DNA from: Adiantum capillus-veneris | Lineage: Eukaryota > Streptophyta > Polypodiopsida > Polypodiales > Pteridaceae | NCBI GenBank assembly: GCA_014529385.2 | Contig: CM043965.1 | Coordinates: 14,034,412-14,098,411, forward strand | DNA length: 64,000 nt | Direction: 5' to 3' | Part shown: one piece after another, positions 45,902 to 56,827 of the stretch | Layout: every line of letters begins with the position of its first letter | Position numbering within the stretch: position 1 is the first letter of the stretch | The notes under the pieces: model-generated | The model's input: the letters and a program-made list of their open reading frames with translations, nothing else | Database searches by the model: none | Told to the model about the DNA's origin: nothing | Translations under genes and position numbers: made by a program

Positions 45902-48375
45902 ACAACGGCCTACGCTAGTGTAATTGTGGCATAATCAAATATGTTTCCTCACTAATTTCACTTGTGTGTTTATGGTTTTGTGGATTTTGGATGTGTGTGC
46001 ATGAAGCAATGTGTTCATTTTTCCCTAATTTGTCATGGTATCTTGCCAATTGTGTGTTTACACACTCTAATTTCTCACTAACCCCTTGCTAATTTGACTA
46101 ATTTTGCTGACTTACACACTAATTTGCTACGAAGGATTGGAGCTTTCAACCGTCAATCGATCTTCAATGGAAAGATAATCAAGGTGGTATTCTCATCCTC
46201 CCTAGAATCTAAAGATGTGTAGAATTATGTAGAGACTCCACCATGTAATGTCAATGCCATGTTGTTGCAATGCAATGTTGATGCTATGTTGCTATGAAAA
46301 TTTTTGCATTGTTCGTTTTCATGCTTCGTAATGAGAAATTTTCTGGATTTGGTGGCATATGAAATTGATAAGTTCAATTGCCAATTGGTGAATGTGCGTT
46401 GCTAATTGTGTGCCTAATTGATCTAATTGCATACTTGAATGGTCAATTGCAAGTGTGTGTGCACTAAAATCAAGTGTGTGTGCATTCTAATTGAGTGTGT
46501 ATATGCCTAATTTTAGGTGTCTGTGCACTATTTTGCCCTTGTTTGTGCACCTAAAAATCATGTGTGATTAATGATTTTTCAATTGTGATGATTGATTTAT
46601 GTTGTGGTCATGCCCAACTAGAGATTTGTGAAATCACATTGCAATTTCGACAAGATTAACCCTTTTGTTTACGTACCTCAATATTGGTAAAAACTGCCAA
46701 TTTTATTAGTGTGTGTGTGTGCGCTTAAAAAGTGCTTAATGTGCATGATTAATTTAGTGTTTTGATTGCATATTTGATGTGTATACTGGTTAATTGCTGC
46801 GTTTTTGAGCTCAAAACAAGGATTTACACACTCCAAATGTGTCAAATTTTGACCTAATTTTGTCGATTTAATTGCGTAGTTTGGATTTTATTGATCATAT
46901 TATTTGGCAATTGAATTGATGTGCTTTTTGTGATTTTATTTGGTTGCACTAATCCCTTATGTGTGGAAAATTTATAAAAGAAAATTGGGTATTTTTTGGA
47001 TACTTTTTATAAAATTTTGGTAATTTTTGCTTAATTTCATAAAATATTGATATCTTGCGATTTTACGATCAACCAGAGGTCAACCCCACACCCACACCAC
47101 GTAAGCCTTGGTTGGTTAGCTTAGGTTAGGATAGGTTAGTTTGATTTCATTAGTTTAGTTAGGTTAAGTTTATTTATTAAAATAAAAACAAATAAACAAA
47201 AAGAAAATCTTTTTAAAATAATAATAGTTAAAAAAATCACAAAAGAATTAAAAGTTTCAAAAACTCCAATAAAAATATAAAAGAAAGGGGTCTAAAAAAT
47301 TACAAAAAAATAGAAAACCTCGTACAAAATTCATTAAAAATTTAAAAATTGATTTGATAATTCACAAAAACACAGAAAATTCTTAGGAAAACATAAAAAA
47401 TTCACAAAAGAAAGAAACTCATAGAAAATCAATAATTCACAAAAATATAGAAAATTCATAAAAAATCCAAAAGTGACTAAAAATTCACAATAGATCATTA
47501 AAAATTCGTAAAATCTTCAAAAATTCTAATATTCACAAAAAAAATTAAAAAATTCACAAAAAATCACAAATTCACAAAAAAATTATAAAAATCAAAACCT
47601 TTCCAAAAAATTTAGAAAATTTCAAACTTTACAAAAAATTAGAAAAATAAAAAGGTAGTCGTCAAGAGTGCTAGAAAGAGCAAAAAAAAGCCAGAAAAGC
47701 AAAAAAATTCACCGTCAGAGAATGACATCAAAAAAACCACAAAAAAGCCAGAAGAGCAGCAAACCGAGCAAACTGTCAAAAAATTACAAAGCGAATCAAA
47801 TCAGCCGAAAAACAAGTGAGCAAAGAGACCAACTCAAAGCAGTTTGAGCAGCACATAAATTTCAAAATTTTGCATGCTAGAAATTGGCAAGTGCAAGTAA
47901 TTGCGATGCAAATTAGCTTCCAATTGGACGAATAAGGACACAACTCACATGTGATTGCAAATTAGGCTAGTACAAGCAGCAAAAATTTTGCTAATCAATA
48001 CCAAAATCTGCTAGGAAACAGTTTATGCAAAACAAGCCAAATAAACTCAAATTGAGTTGAGAATTCAAGTACAGCATAGCAAGCTAGTAGTAGTTGCACT
48101 ACATGCACAACTGCAATAGAGCAGTTTACAGCTATATGGCTACAATGGGGATAAATTTTTGTACACAGATACAAAAGGCCATAGATACTTGATGAGCAAC
48201 AAAAGCAACACAGGAGCCAAGATCCTATTGATCAGAGTAAAGTCAGATTTAGAGAGCTCTTAGATGTTCACAGACTTCAATGGAGCCAGGTATTGCAAGC
48301 TCAAAGATAAAGTGCAGTAAATCAATCCAAGTGTTCATCTAGAAATCTGCACAAGCCTGCAAAACATACAGTTGA
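45902..48375 (+). other. Leader of element G with an A-rich, T-poor island
   Basis: No ORF is supported. From ~47,170 to ~47,720 the plus strand is extremely A-rich, with many copies of variants of AAAATTCACAAAA in a row. The part before (46,000-47,100) is T- and GT-rich. The composition change is sharp. Confidence 0.7.
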
Positions 48376-50898
48376 TGCATATGCAATCACGGTCATTGTA
48401 AATGGATTACACTGGTCATATATATATTCGCGAACCAGAATTGCAAGATCCAACAGATCAACCATGAAGCCAGTCTAATTGGAGAACCAAGCCAAAGACG
48501 GTACAAAGGTCAAGATGAAGCATTCTACAACTTGATGCTCAATGTTTTAAAAGAAGATGCCGAAAATTTGGCAAGCACAGAAGCAGAAAATTCTCGGAAA
48601 GAGCTTGACATGACAGAACCAAATGAAATACCACTAGTCATGGCATATTGCTCAGATTGTGGACGAAAAGGTGGACATTTTTTTGAAGATTGTCCAAGAA
48701 ATCCAGACAATAGGGATACATCAACTGCCAAGCAAGGTACAAAGAAAATTGAAAATGCGAATCTCGATGTAAGTGCATCTAACTCATCACTTTTAATGCA
48801 ATCAAATGCATTACCATTAGAAGCATCGGTAAAAACACTACAAGTTCCAAATCATCATAAAGATGCACAGGCACCTAAAAAGCTTAAAATTGATTCTTTG
48901 AACAACAAATTCCTGCATGAATTTGGTCAAGGTGTCCAGATATCACCAAATGTTGAAAAGACTGTTAGGTTTGCAAATGATTCTGCATCCACACCCACAA
49001 GTGTGCAATCATTCATGAGTCGAAGGGACACATCAAACAGAATGTTCTTTGCATTATATGGTATACATAATTCATATGCACATTATATAGACCAAAAAGG
49101 AAAACTGTACAAAAAGGATCAACCAGTGTTTGAACTGCCCACATATCAGCTCATAGAAGTGCGTCCACGGATGGTTCATTTTTTAGGAAAGAATATATTA
49201 TAGCCCATCCTCTCTAGAGCTGAAGGATATTATCGAGTGAACCTAGAAATTTGTTTAGAGCCAAACTCTCCTCCATCGAAAATCAAGCTTTGATGTTGTG
49301 ATCAAACGAGCACATACTTTGACCAAAACAATCATAGATATAGATAAGAGTCTAGCATCTATGATGCCTTGGGTCCTGAAATCAAAGAAGCCCATATCAT
49401 AGGAGACCCATGGGATAGACAATACCAGGGCAAAGATAATGCTATCTACAATTTGACTTGGTGAATAATTTGTCATGTTTCACAGAGATACATTGGAAAC
49501 TATATAGAAGGTTTACATATACCAACAATCAACAGTGCTACCCAAAGTGTACCTTCACAATCCCAAAAGGTGAGACTAAATCAGAGCCAAACAATTATGA
49601 ACTCATACAATGAAGCAAGCTATAGTGATCACCTTAGGAAGGGGGGAGCTATAAATCCATCAAGCTCAGCTTATGTACCAGGAAATGCTACACCATTTAG
49701 AATCCCTAGAGCCTTTAGCCAACAGATCCCTTCAAAGCAGAAACCATTGAAAGATCATATGGTTGTTGGAAGTTTCCAAGTGACCCAGATTCCATCAAAA
49801 TCAATAGACAAATGCCTCTATGAAGATCATGAAGGAAAAAAGTTTCAATTGATCTCCACAAGTCAAAGTCAAAAGCCAACAAATCCAATAGTGTTCAAAC
49901 AGTTACATGTGACCAAGCTCACATATGCATATCAAGATGCACAGAATAACAAATATCAACAACATCACGATCTTGTAAAAACCCATACGGATGTCCCGTC
50001 TGAAGTCAAATACTATTTGAAGATGATGCAAAGCCTCCAGCTACCAAAACAGGTGACAGTAAATTCCAAATCAATGAAAGAAAAAGTCCAGAAAGCGACA
50101 CAAAGGTCACCACCAAAATCTCCTTCGAAGAGACAAATTCTTCCAAAAAGTATAGTGGATCTATTAAGATCAAGGGTTACTCAGATGTAGGTGGATAAAC
50201 TATGGAAGTAACAGACAGATATGGGTATCAAAACCGCAAGTTAGGGCATATGAAGTAACGTCAAGTCCCTCCCAAGAAAGAAGGCTCACAATGTATCAAC
50301 CTTGACATATCCCAAGATACCTATGAAGCAGGTATAGAATAGAACAACACTGAAAGATGCTAAAGTCTACCACAACTCTCAAGAGGATACATAACAAAGA
50401 TGGATTTCAAAGAATGTTCCTCTTAGACAAGGATTCTACACAAATTATATAAAGATTTGGTTACCAGTCAACCACAAGCCAACTGCAACTACACCAGACC
50501 TGCATGAAGATCTTAGGAGCTCAACAAGACCTAGAGCTCAACAAAGTCAACAAAGGAGTTACAAAGGTCATCAAGAGATTTGGATTCCTAAGTCTTCCAA
50601 TGCTCCTAGTCAAAAGTCAAATGTCAATGATCAACAAAGGCCTACAACAACATCAAAGACTTCTTACAACAAGCCTAATTGGAGAATCAAACAGATAATG
50701 GAGTCTTCACAGTCAAAGAAGGACAACCATACCAACATGAATGCAGATTCGAAGAAGATAAAACAGGTATGGCAAAAGAAACCTTCAATGCCAACTTGGT
50801 CCTTCACTAATCTTGTTTTTGAGGAGTCAAGATTATTTTTACCTGAAGAAATGTTTGCAGTCAAGTCACCACGGTGCAAAAAACACTCTTTGGCATAG
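48376..50898 (+). pseudogene. Long gag-like ORF of element G (unrecognised, zinc knuckle)
   Basis: One plus-strand phase can be read for ~841 codons with about ten stops (49,201; 49,291; 49,345; 49,462; 50,188; 50,209; 50,242; 50,251; 50,335; 50,392) and no frame shift. Near residue 92 it has CSDCGRKGGHFFEDC, a CCHC knuckle with one extra residue. A ~30-residue motif occurs twice: GEPSQRRYKGQDEAFYNLML (48,481-48,540) and GDPWDRQYQGKDNAIYNLTW (49,402-49,461). The C-terminal half is rich in Gln, Ser and Lys and looks disordered. The knuckle and position suggest an RNA-binding gag-like protein; no capsid pattern is recognised. The true start codon is unclear. Confidence 0.6.
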
Positions 50899-51081
50899 TC
50901 AGAGTCGGGTTGTTGAACCATAAAATGAGCAAAGCATTAGTCCCAAAGCTTCAAGTCATATTAAACTCTGTGCTAAGAGTCGTAGTTATTAGGCTTACGC
51001 TCAAGCTGGAAGAGTTGAGCATATCTAAAGTCATGTCTCTCATGCTGGATGAGATGAGCATAAGAGTCAAAGTCTATTAAC

Positions 51082-51717
51082 TTACAATTGGTGGAGTGTC
51101 GTACATTCCAACACGCATGCACAGTGCACAGTAAGATGAGAGCACATATCTTCGACAACAAAAACCATTCTTAAAGGGGTGCCAGCTTGCAAAGCCATGT
51201 CATATGCTTTTATAGCTACACCATCTTTCTAAAGAACCTCTAAAAATCCTTCTTGCACAACATATTGTTTTCCATGCATTTTTGTGTATGCATAAATAGG
51301 ATGTCCCACCATTGGACATATGCATCAGACACTCTTTTTTTGCTTCCACCCATGTACTTTGAGTGGACTACAACAGGCAAACCAATTTTCATCATGCTAC
51401 CCTTTCATAATTGTTGCCTTTTTAATTCCATATCTATCAGCAAATAATCCCTTGAGTACTTTATTAATATTTCCAATGCTAATAAGTACTTCAATAATGC
51501 ACATATCCCAAAGGTACTTTTTTTCCACTGGGTTTTTTCCCTTTGGTCATCTAGGTATTAGACCCAAATTTAGAACCTCACCATTCCACTTCCCTTGTAC
51601 ATACTTTTCATAAATAAACATAAGCCTCCTCATTATGCTATTACAATGGATAAATGCAACATCATCTTTCACATCAGACATATTCGGACCAATGAAGATG
51701 TTGCAACAAATTGAACC
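51082..51717 (-). pseudogene. Antisense ORF before the 3' LTR of element G (unrecognised)
   Basis: On the strand opposite to the element one phase stays open for ~212 codons with four stops (51,547; 51,397; 51,325; 51,229) and no frame shift. Segments include MSDVKDDVAFIHCNSIMRRL, YVQGKWNGEVLNLGLIPR, YLWDMCIIEVLISIGNINKV and KAYDMALQAGTPLRMVFVVE. I do not recognise the domain. Antisense additional ORFs between pol and the 3' LTR are known in some plant Tat-lineage gypsy elements, and the position fits. A fragment of another element inserted there is the alternative. Confidence 0.5.
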
Positions 51718-51831
51718 TCATCAACAAATTCAATGACAATTGAAGAAATCAGCCCTTCAACAACAAATCAAAAACCTTCCACAGCCTCCACGGACACTTT
51801 TCAATAGTTCTCGAGGAGGGGCACTAAAGTT

Positions 51832-51843
51832 GGAAGGGGGAAA
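51832..51843 (+). other. Polypurine tract of element G
   Basis: GGAAGGGGGAAA directly before the 3' LTR; it would prime plus-strand DNA synthesis. Confidence 0.8.
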
Positions 51844-52765
51844 TGCTAACTAAGTCAACTTCAATTAGCAAGAGCTGCTAAAGACCAAAGACGTACGGAT
51901 ACACATCGAAGATCAACATGAAGAAGCAATAAAGATTGGAGTTACACCATTTTTACGTTTCTCCAAAATGGTCATGTATTGTAAATTCCCGATTTATTTC
52001 AAGCCACTGTAATATTTTAATGTGTTACGGGCTCAATGGGAGTTCCAAGCTATAAAGAACAGTTCAGTTAGTGTGCCTATGTAACAGATTTAGTAAGTGG
52101 TGGAGCCCTAAAGGCCTTGGGTGCCCGGTCATTGCATAGTTTTACACTAGGTATATAAGGCAATGTGTAAAAGAAATTAGGGTTCTCAAGCTCATTTGTT
52201 GAGAGCACTCTTTGGTGAGAGCTCTTGAGGTGTGTGGCTATGAAGTCCTTGAGCTTCTCCTTGCTCATGTCACTTGGTTAACACTAATCAATGCTTAATT
52301 CTCTTTCAGTATGCCTCTCTCATGCTTCTTATGATTGCTAATGATGCTTAGATTATTTAGATTACAACTAATTAGTTATTGATCTCTCTCTAATATTGCG
52401 TAATTGCCCTCTTTTGCTTGTGTGTGCATGTAGGTTTGATTGGAGTGTGGTGCTCGATAGATCTATGTGTGTGTCCTTGCGATTAGTGTGTTGCATGATA
52501 GGATTAGTGTTGTGAGTATCTTGCAATCGTTAGTGTGTGTGATTGGGTTGATTGGAGATGAAGGGAAGTGGATGTGGAGATTGCCCATCATTGTGGCTTA
52601 GCTCCTCCATAGGCTAAGAAGCTTACCTCATAGAGTCACCATTTGTGTTTCCATGATTAGCTCACTAATCCTGTGAGTGTTTCGATGCCCTAGCTGGGTA
52701 GCTCATCTCTCCGGATTGATAATTTTGTTGGTCATTGGAGCTATGCAACGATGAAACCCTCAACA
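51844..52765 (+). repeat. 3' LTR of element G
   Basis: It runs from TGCTAACTAAG to CCCTCAACA, with a TATA-like box at 52,152-52,158. It differs from the 5' LTR by many substitutions and a ~75 bp deletion. Confidence 0.9.
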
Positions 52766-53660
52766 ATCCCGATCCATACTATGCACTAAATGGATCGTAT
52801 GGCTCATAGGCCCATTTTAGTGGGTCCATTTTAGCGCATAGTATGGGCCTTAACCGCCCATATCATCTCGGATGGATGTGCAAATTTGCACAGGTGGAGG
52901 AATGGTGCTCACTCCTATCTGTATAAATTTTCACAACCATCCAATATGGTTTGGATGGTCCTGATCCATACTATGCACTAAAATGTGCATTATGAGGAGC
53001 CATAAGGTCCATTTTAGCGCATAATATGGGTCAGGACCACCTATGCCAATTTTGATGGCTGTGAAAATTTGTATGGGTGGGAATGGTATTAATTATGACC
53101 TCCGCAAAGTCTCACAACCATTGAATATGGTTTGGACAGTCCTGGTCCATACTATGCCCTAAAATGGGTTGTTTGGCTAAAATGGGTACAAGACTTTGCA
53201 CGGGTAGAAGTGAGCACCATTACCTCACCTATACAATTTTTCACCTCCATCCAATAGGGTATGGGTGGTTAAGGCCCATAATATGTGCTAAAATGTGATG
53301 TATGAGTCATACGGTCCATTTTAGCACATAGTATGGTTTGGGACTATCCAAACCATATTAGATGGCCATGAGAATTTGTACGGGTGTGGGTGAGCACCAC
53401 TTTCCCACCCCTAAAAATCTTCATAGCCATCCAATATGGCATGAACAGTCAAGGCTCATACTATGCGCTAAAATGAGACATATGGCTCATATAACCCATT
53501 TTAGCGTATAGTATGGATTGGGATCGCCCAACGACCATGAGACTTTGCATGAGTGGGTGTGAGCACCATTCACCCACTCCTAAAAAGTCACACAACCATA
53601 CGATATGATTTGAGTGGTCAAGGGCCATACTATGTACAACCCATTTTAGCTATTCTATCA
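52766..53660. repeat. Dual-palindrome satellite array, right block (~5-6 units)
   Basis: It continues the monomer cut at 44,887. Units near 52,766, 52,945, 53,125, 53,250, 53,435 and 53,600 are more damaged than in the left block; the third and last are truncated. The array ends at ~53,660. Confidence 0.85.
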
Positions 53661-53679
53661 TGGATTAGGATATGATCAT

Positions 53680-53885
53680 CTAGTATTTTTGGCTCTTTGG
53701 CCATGTACATGGGTCTTTATATGGTTGTCTATATTTTCATCTATATGATTAGATTTCTTGCCATATATGTGGACCTTTATATAGTCATATATATTGGTAT
53801 CCTTTATAGATGTGGACCTTTAGCTTTATGGCCATATATGTAGACCTTTATATGGTCATCTACATTGGTATCCTTTTATAATGGA
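53680..53885. repeat. Short tandem repeat, ~50-70 bp units
   Basis: Three units of the pattern GGCCATATATGTAGACC, TTTATATGGTCATCTA and TTGGTATCCTTT, with internal variation. It lies between the satellite and remnant H. Confidence 0.7.
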
Positions 53886-53894
53886 GTAGTACCT

Positions 53895-55710
53895 CCTTTC
53901 CCCTTTGAGAGAGAGAGGCTTGAAAAATGCTTAAACAATTAAGTAATTAATTAAATTCTAATTGGACCTCTCTAAGGGTCATCCAATAGGCTTTAGGCAC
54001 ACTATGAAAGCAACCTAGCTAGAGGCTTGACATGTGTCCTATTTGCCTCTTTGAGCAAGAGGTGTCCCTTGGGTGAGAGAAAGACCATTCAACCCCACCC
54101 CCTGCTTGCCCCCTCCTTTGTAGGCCATGCTTTAACTTCAAGCATCTCAAGAATCTTGGCCCCCAAGTACCTTAAGCAACTCTAGCACCTTAATCATCAA
54201 ACATGACAAGCTCCTCAAGCACCTTAGTCAGCAAGCACGACAATAACCTCAAGCTTGGGCAAGGTTCCCACCTCAAGGTTAGCCCAAGCTTGCCTAAGGT
54301 CCTAGGTCTAAGGACCTTTAACACTAACCTTTGTAGGTCTTTAATGAAGCTAACCCTAAGGTCTTTTAAGCTCCATTATCTGATCATTGCTCTTTGATAG
54401 ACCATATCCCTTTTGGACCCGTTTCCTTCTCTCTCATTGGTCCCGTGTTGAGCTAGATCTAAAAGCACATTTCTATATTCTAACTCTTGTTCCCATTTAT
54501 TTTTCCACATAAAATGATCACTTCAATATGAGAAAAAAGAAACATTTACATTTGCTTACTCTAGTGTAGCATTGTAAGCATTGACAAGGTTCATACTATC
54601 CTTAAACTGTGTTCCTTGCATCCCTTTAGCATCTTCAAAAGGATATTTTTTGAATTTAATAAGATATCGTCAGATAATCTTACCATGCCTTGGTTTTGTT
54701 GGTGGCTCTCCTTTGTAAGGCTTGAGTAGGCTTACATAAAAAGCATTGTGTATGAGCCCATGGTTGGGCAACTTGAGTTGATAGGCCATCTCATTGATTG
54801 GTTTTAAGATTTGAAAAGGACCATAGTATCTTTTTGCTAATTTAGCATGATACTTTTGGTGGCCAATAGGATTTTTGCATGTACTTTGCCTCAATTGAGC
54901 CTTGGGAAACTTAAGTAAGACCCAATCATTTTCTTTGAACGTTAAGGCCCTTCTGTGCTTGTTAGCAGCAACCTTTTTTTCTTTATTGGAGATGGATAAG
55001 CCTTCTTAATTTTATGGAAAGATTCTTGTAGGTCTCGGCTATACTCATCGGCAGAGCGAAGATCTTCCCATGTGCCTTAAGTAGCAAGGGATTTTTAGGT
55101 CTTTCCTCAATGATTTCAAAAGGTGTAAGTGTTTAGTAGATCAATAATTGTAAGGTTAGCTATCTCACTTTGGCCATCCGTTGTTTGTGGGTGATAGGTC
55201 GAAGACAAATTTAACCTTGTACCTAGATTTTCAAAGAGACCTTTTCAAAAATTACTGGTCATTCTAGGATCTTTATTTGACACAATGGATGTTGGCAATC
55301 CATGGTGTTTGAAAATCTAGGATATGAAGAGGGTTGCCATTTGGTGTTCCTTAGTAGTCTTTTGGACACGAATAAAGTGTGATTGCTTGCTAAACCTATT
55401 GACTATTGTCCATATACCCATATTCCCATGTATAGACTTGGGTAGTCCAAAGATAAAATCCATGGATATACTCTACCATGGCTTATTAGAGATTGACAAT
55501 GGCTGGAGTAATCCAGGTTGCTTCCCTCTATCATACTTTGTGTTTTGGCATACCACACATTTTGAAACATACTCTTGTATGTCCACTTTCATGGTGGGCC
55601 AATAAAAATACGTCTCTACTCCTCGAAGAGTAGGTTAAATCCCTCTATGCCCCACATAGGAGGATCATGGGATTCATACATCACTTTCTAATTAAGGGAG
55701 TGAGTAACAC
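53895..55710 (-). mobile_element. Ty3/gypsy remnant H (3' LTR and integrase)
   Basis: Minus strand: integrase (55,660 to 54,670), a short spacer, then a 3' LTR portion (53,895-54,551) related to the LTR of element A. The right edge contains TAATTAAGGGAGTGA, also found in element A at 17,393-17,407 near the protease, so a deletion may have joined the protease region to integrase. Confidence 0.7.
54670..55660 (-). pseudogene. Integrase of chromovirus type, remnant H
   Basis: Minus-strand segments in order: FYWPTMKVDIQEYVSKCVVC (zinc module end), SMDFIFGLPKS (first catalytic Asp), STYHPQTTDGQSEIANLTII (region with the catalytic Glu), then the 54,670-54,894 frame with AKRYYGPFQILKPINEMAYQ (GPY/F module) and LIHNAFYVSLLKPYKGEPP (start of the chromodomain-bearing tail). 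Stops and slips break it at several places. Confidence 0.8.
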
Positions 55711-56211
55711 ATAGCATGTTGCCTATCTCTTATGGCACACACACTTTGAGATCTCATTTGGCATCGGTGAACTACTACTGAATTCCCTCTTCTCAGCATC
55801 GGCACAATTCACAACTCTTCTCTGACATAGAGTATTTTCCAAAGCTCCCGAATTCTGACATCCTATGAGTGGTTTTTCTCTCGACCACATACAAGAACTC
55901 CACATGGATATACATAGATTTTGGCATCTCCAACAAGTGGTGTTTTGGCACACATAGGAATGCATATTGATGTACACTCTATGTGGTTCAAAATTTTATT
56001 TTCTCTAATTGTTAGCGAACGGAATTTTTTGGCACGCATTTCATGGGGACGAGAGCTTTTTTAGAATACGACGAGCAAATTTCAAAGATTCCTTTTGTTG
56101 AAGTGGGATACTGTCCACTTTGCAACACATATACAATTTTATATTAAACGACACTTCTTGTTGAAATAACTTTCACAATCTTCAATATATGTCAGAATGC
56201 ATGAACAACAT

Positions 56212-56254
<43 letters not shown>

Positions 56255-56380
56255 TAGAAATAGCACACAATGATCTCATGGTGGGATGCTCTAGATGTAG
56301 TATGCATGCGGACTCACAAGCTAGCTCAAACCAACAGACAATGTGAAAACATGAAAACTGAACTGAAACTAAGAGTAGAT

Positions 56381-56424
<44 letters not shown>

Positions 56425-56827
56425 AGTTTGGATGTGACCAAAAGTTGAGCACTCTAGTAGTGTGTGGTACTCAGACTCTTGAACTTGCAGTGAGCATAGT
56501 GTGCGCAATTGATTTGAATCTTCTCCATTGCCCCAATGCCTTGTCTTGCATCGAAGGGAATGGGAGCTAAGTTGAATGGTTGTGATAGTGCATATCGCTG
56601 ACAAGGGGATAGGCTCAAGCATGTAAGTGTGAGTGCAGTTTCCTCTTTCAAAGAAGAACATGGTTTTGTAGTTGGGGGCAATATGGGTGGTGTAATGTAT
56701 GAAGTGTGACCCACCGGATTTCTCCCAAGTCATAATACATTGGCATTGTAGAAAATCTTCATTCACTTGGGAGTCGATTGAAGCATCACCAAAGAATACA
56801 CTAAGTAAACACACAAATTTTCTTGAC
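55711..56827. other. Unassigned, with two (GA)n microsatellites
   Basis: (GA)n at 56,213-56,250 and 56,382-56,422. Minus-strand frames at 55,723-55,977 and 56,430-56,910 have no recognised content. Nothing else is supported. Confidence 0.5.

Larger units (their letters stand above)
44888..52765 (+). mobile_element. LTR retrotransposon G, apparently without pol, inserted in the satellite
   Basis: 7878 bp, with LTRs of 995 and 922 bp, a decayed tRNA-Asp-like PBS, a polypurine tract and a target-site duplication. The ~6 kb interior holds one long decayed sense ORF with a zinc knuckle (48,376-50,898) and a decayed antisense ORF (51,082-51,717). I find no protease, RT, RNase H or integrase motif on either strand. 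It must have depended on another element's enzymes. Confidence 0.85.

Noticed and set aside
41951-53660. CRISPR-like array, because of regular repeats with spacers
   Set aside because: Monomers are similar over their full length with no unique spacers, and the context is a plant nuclear genome.
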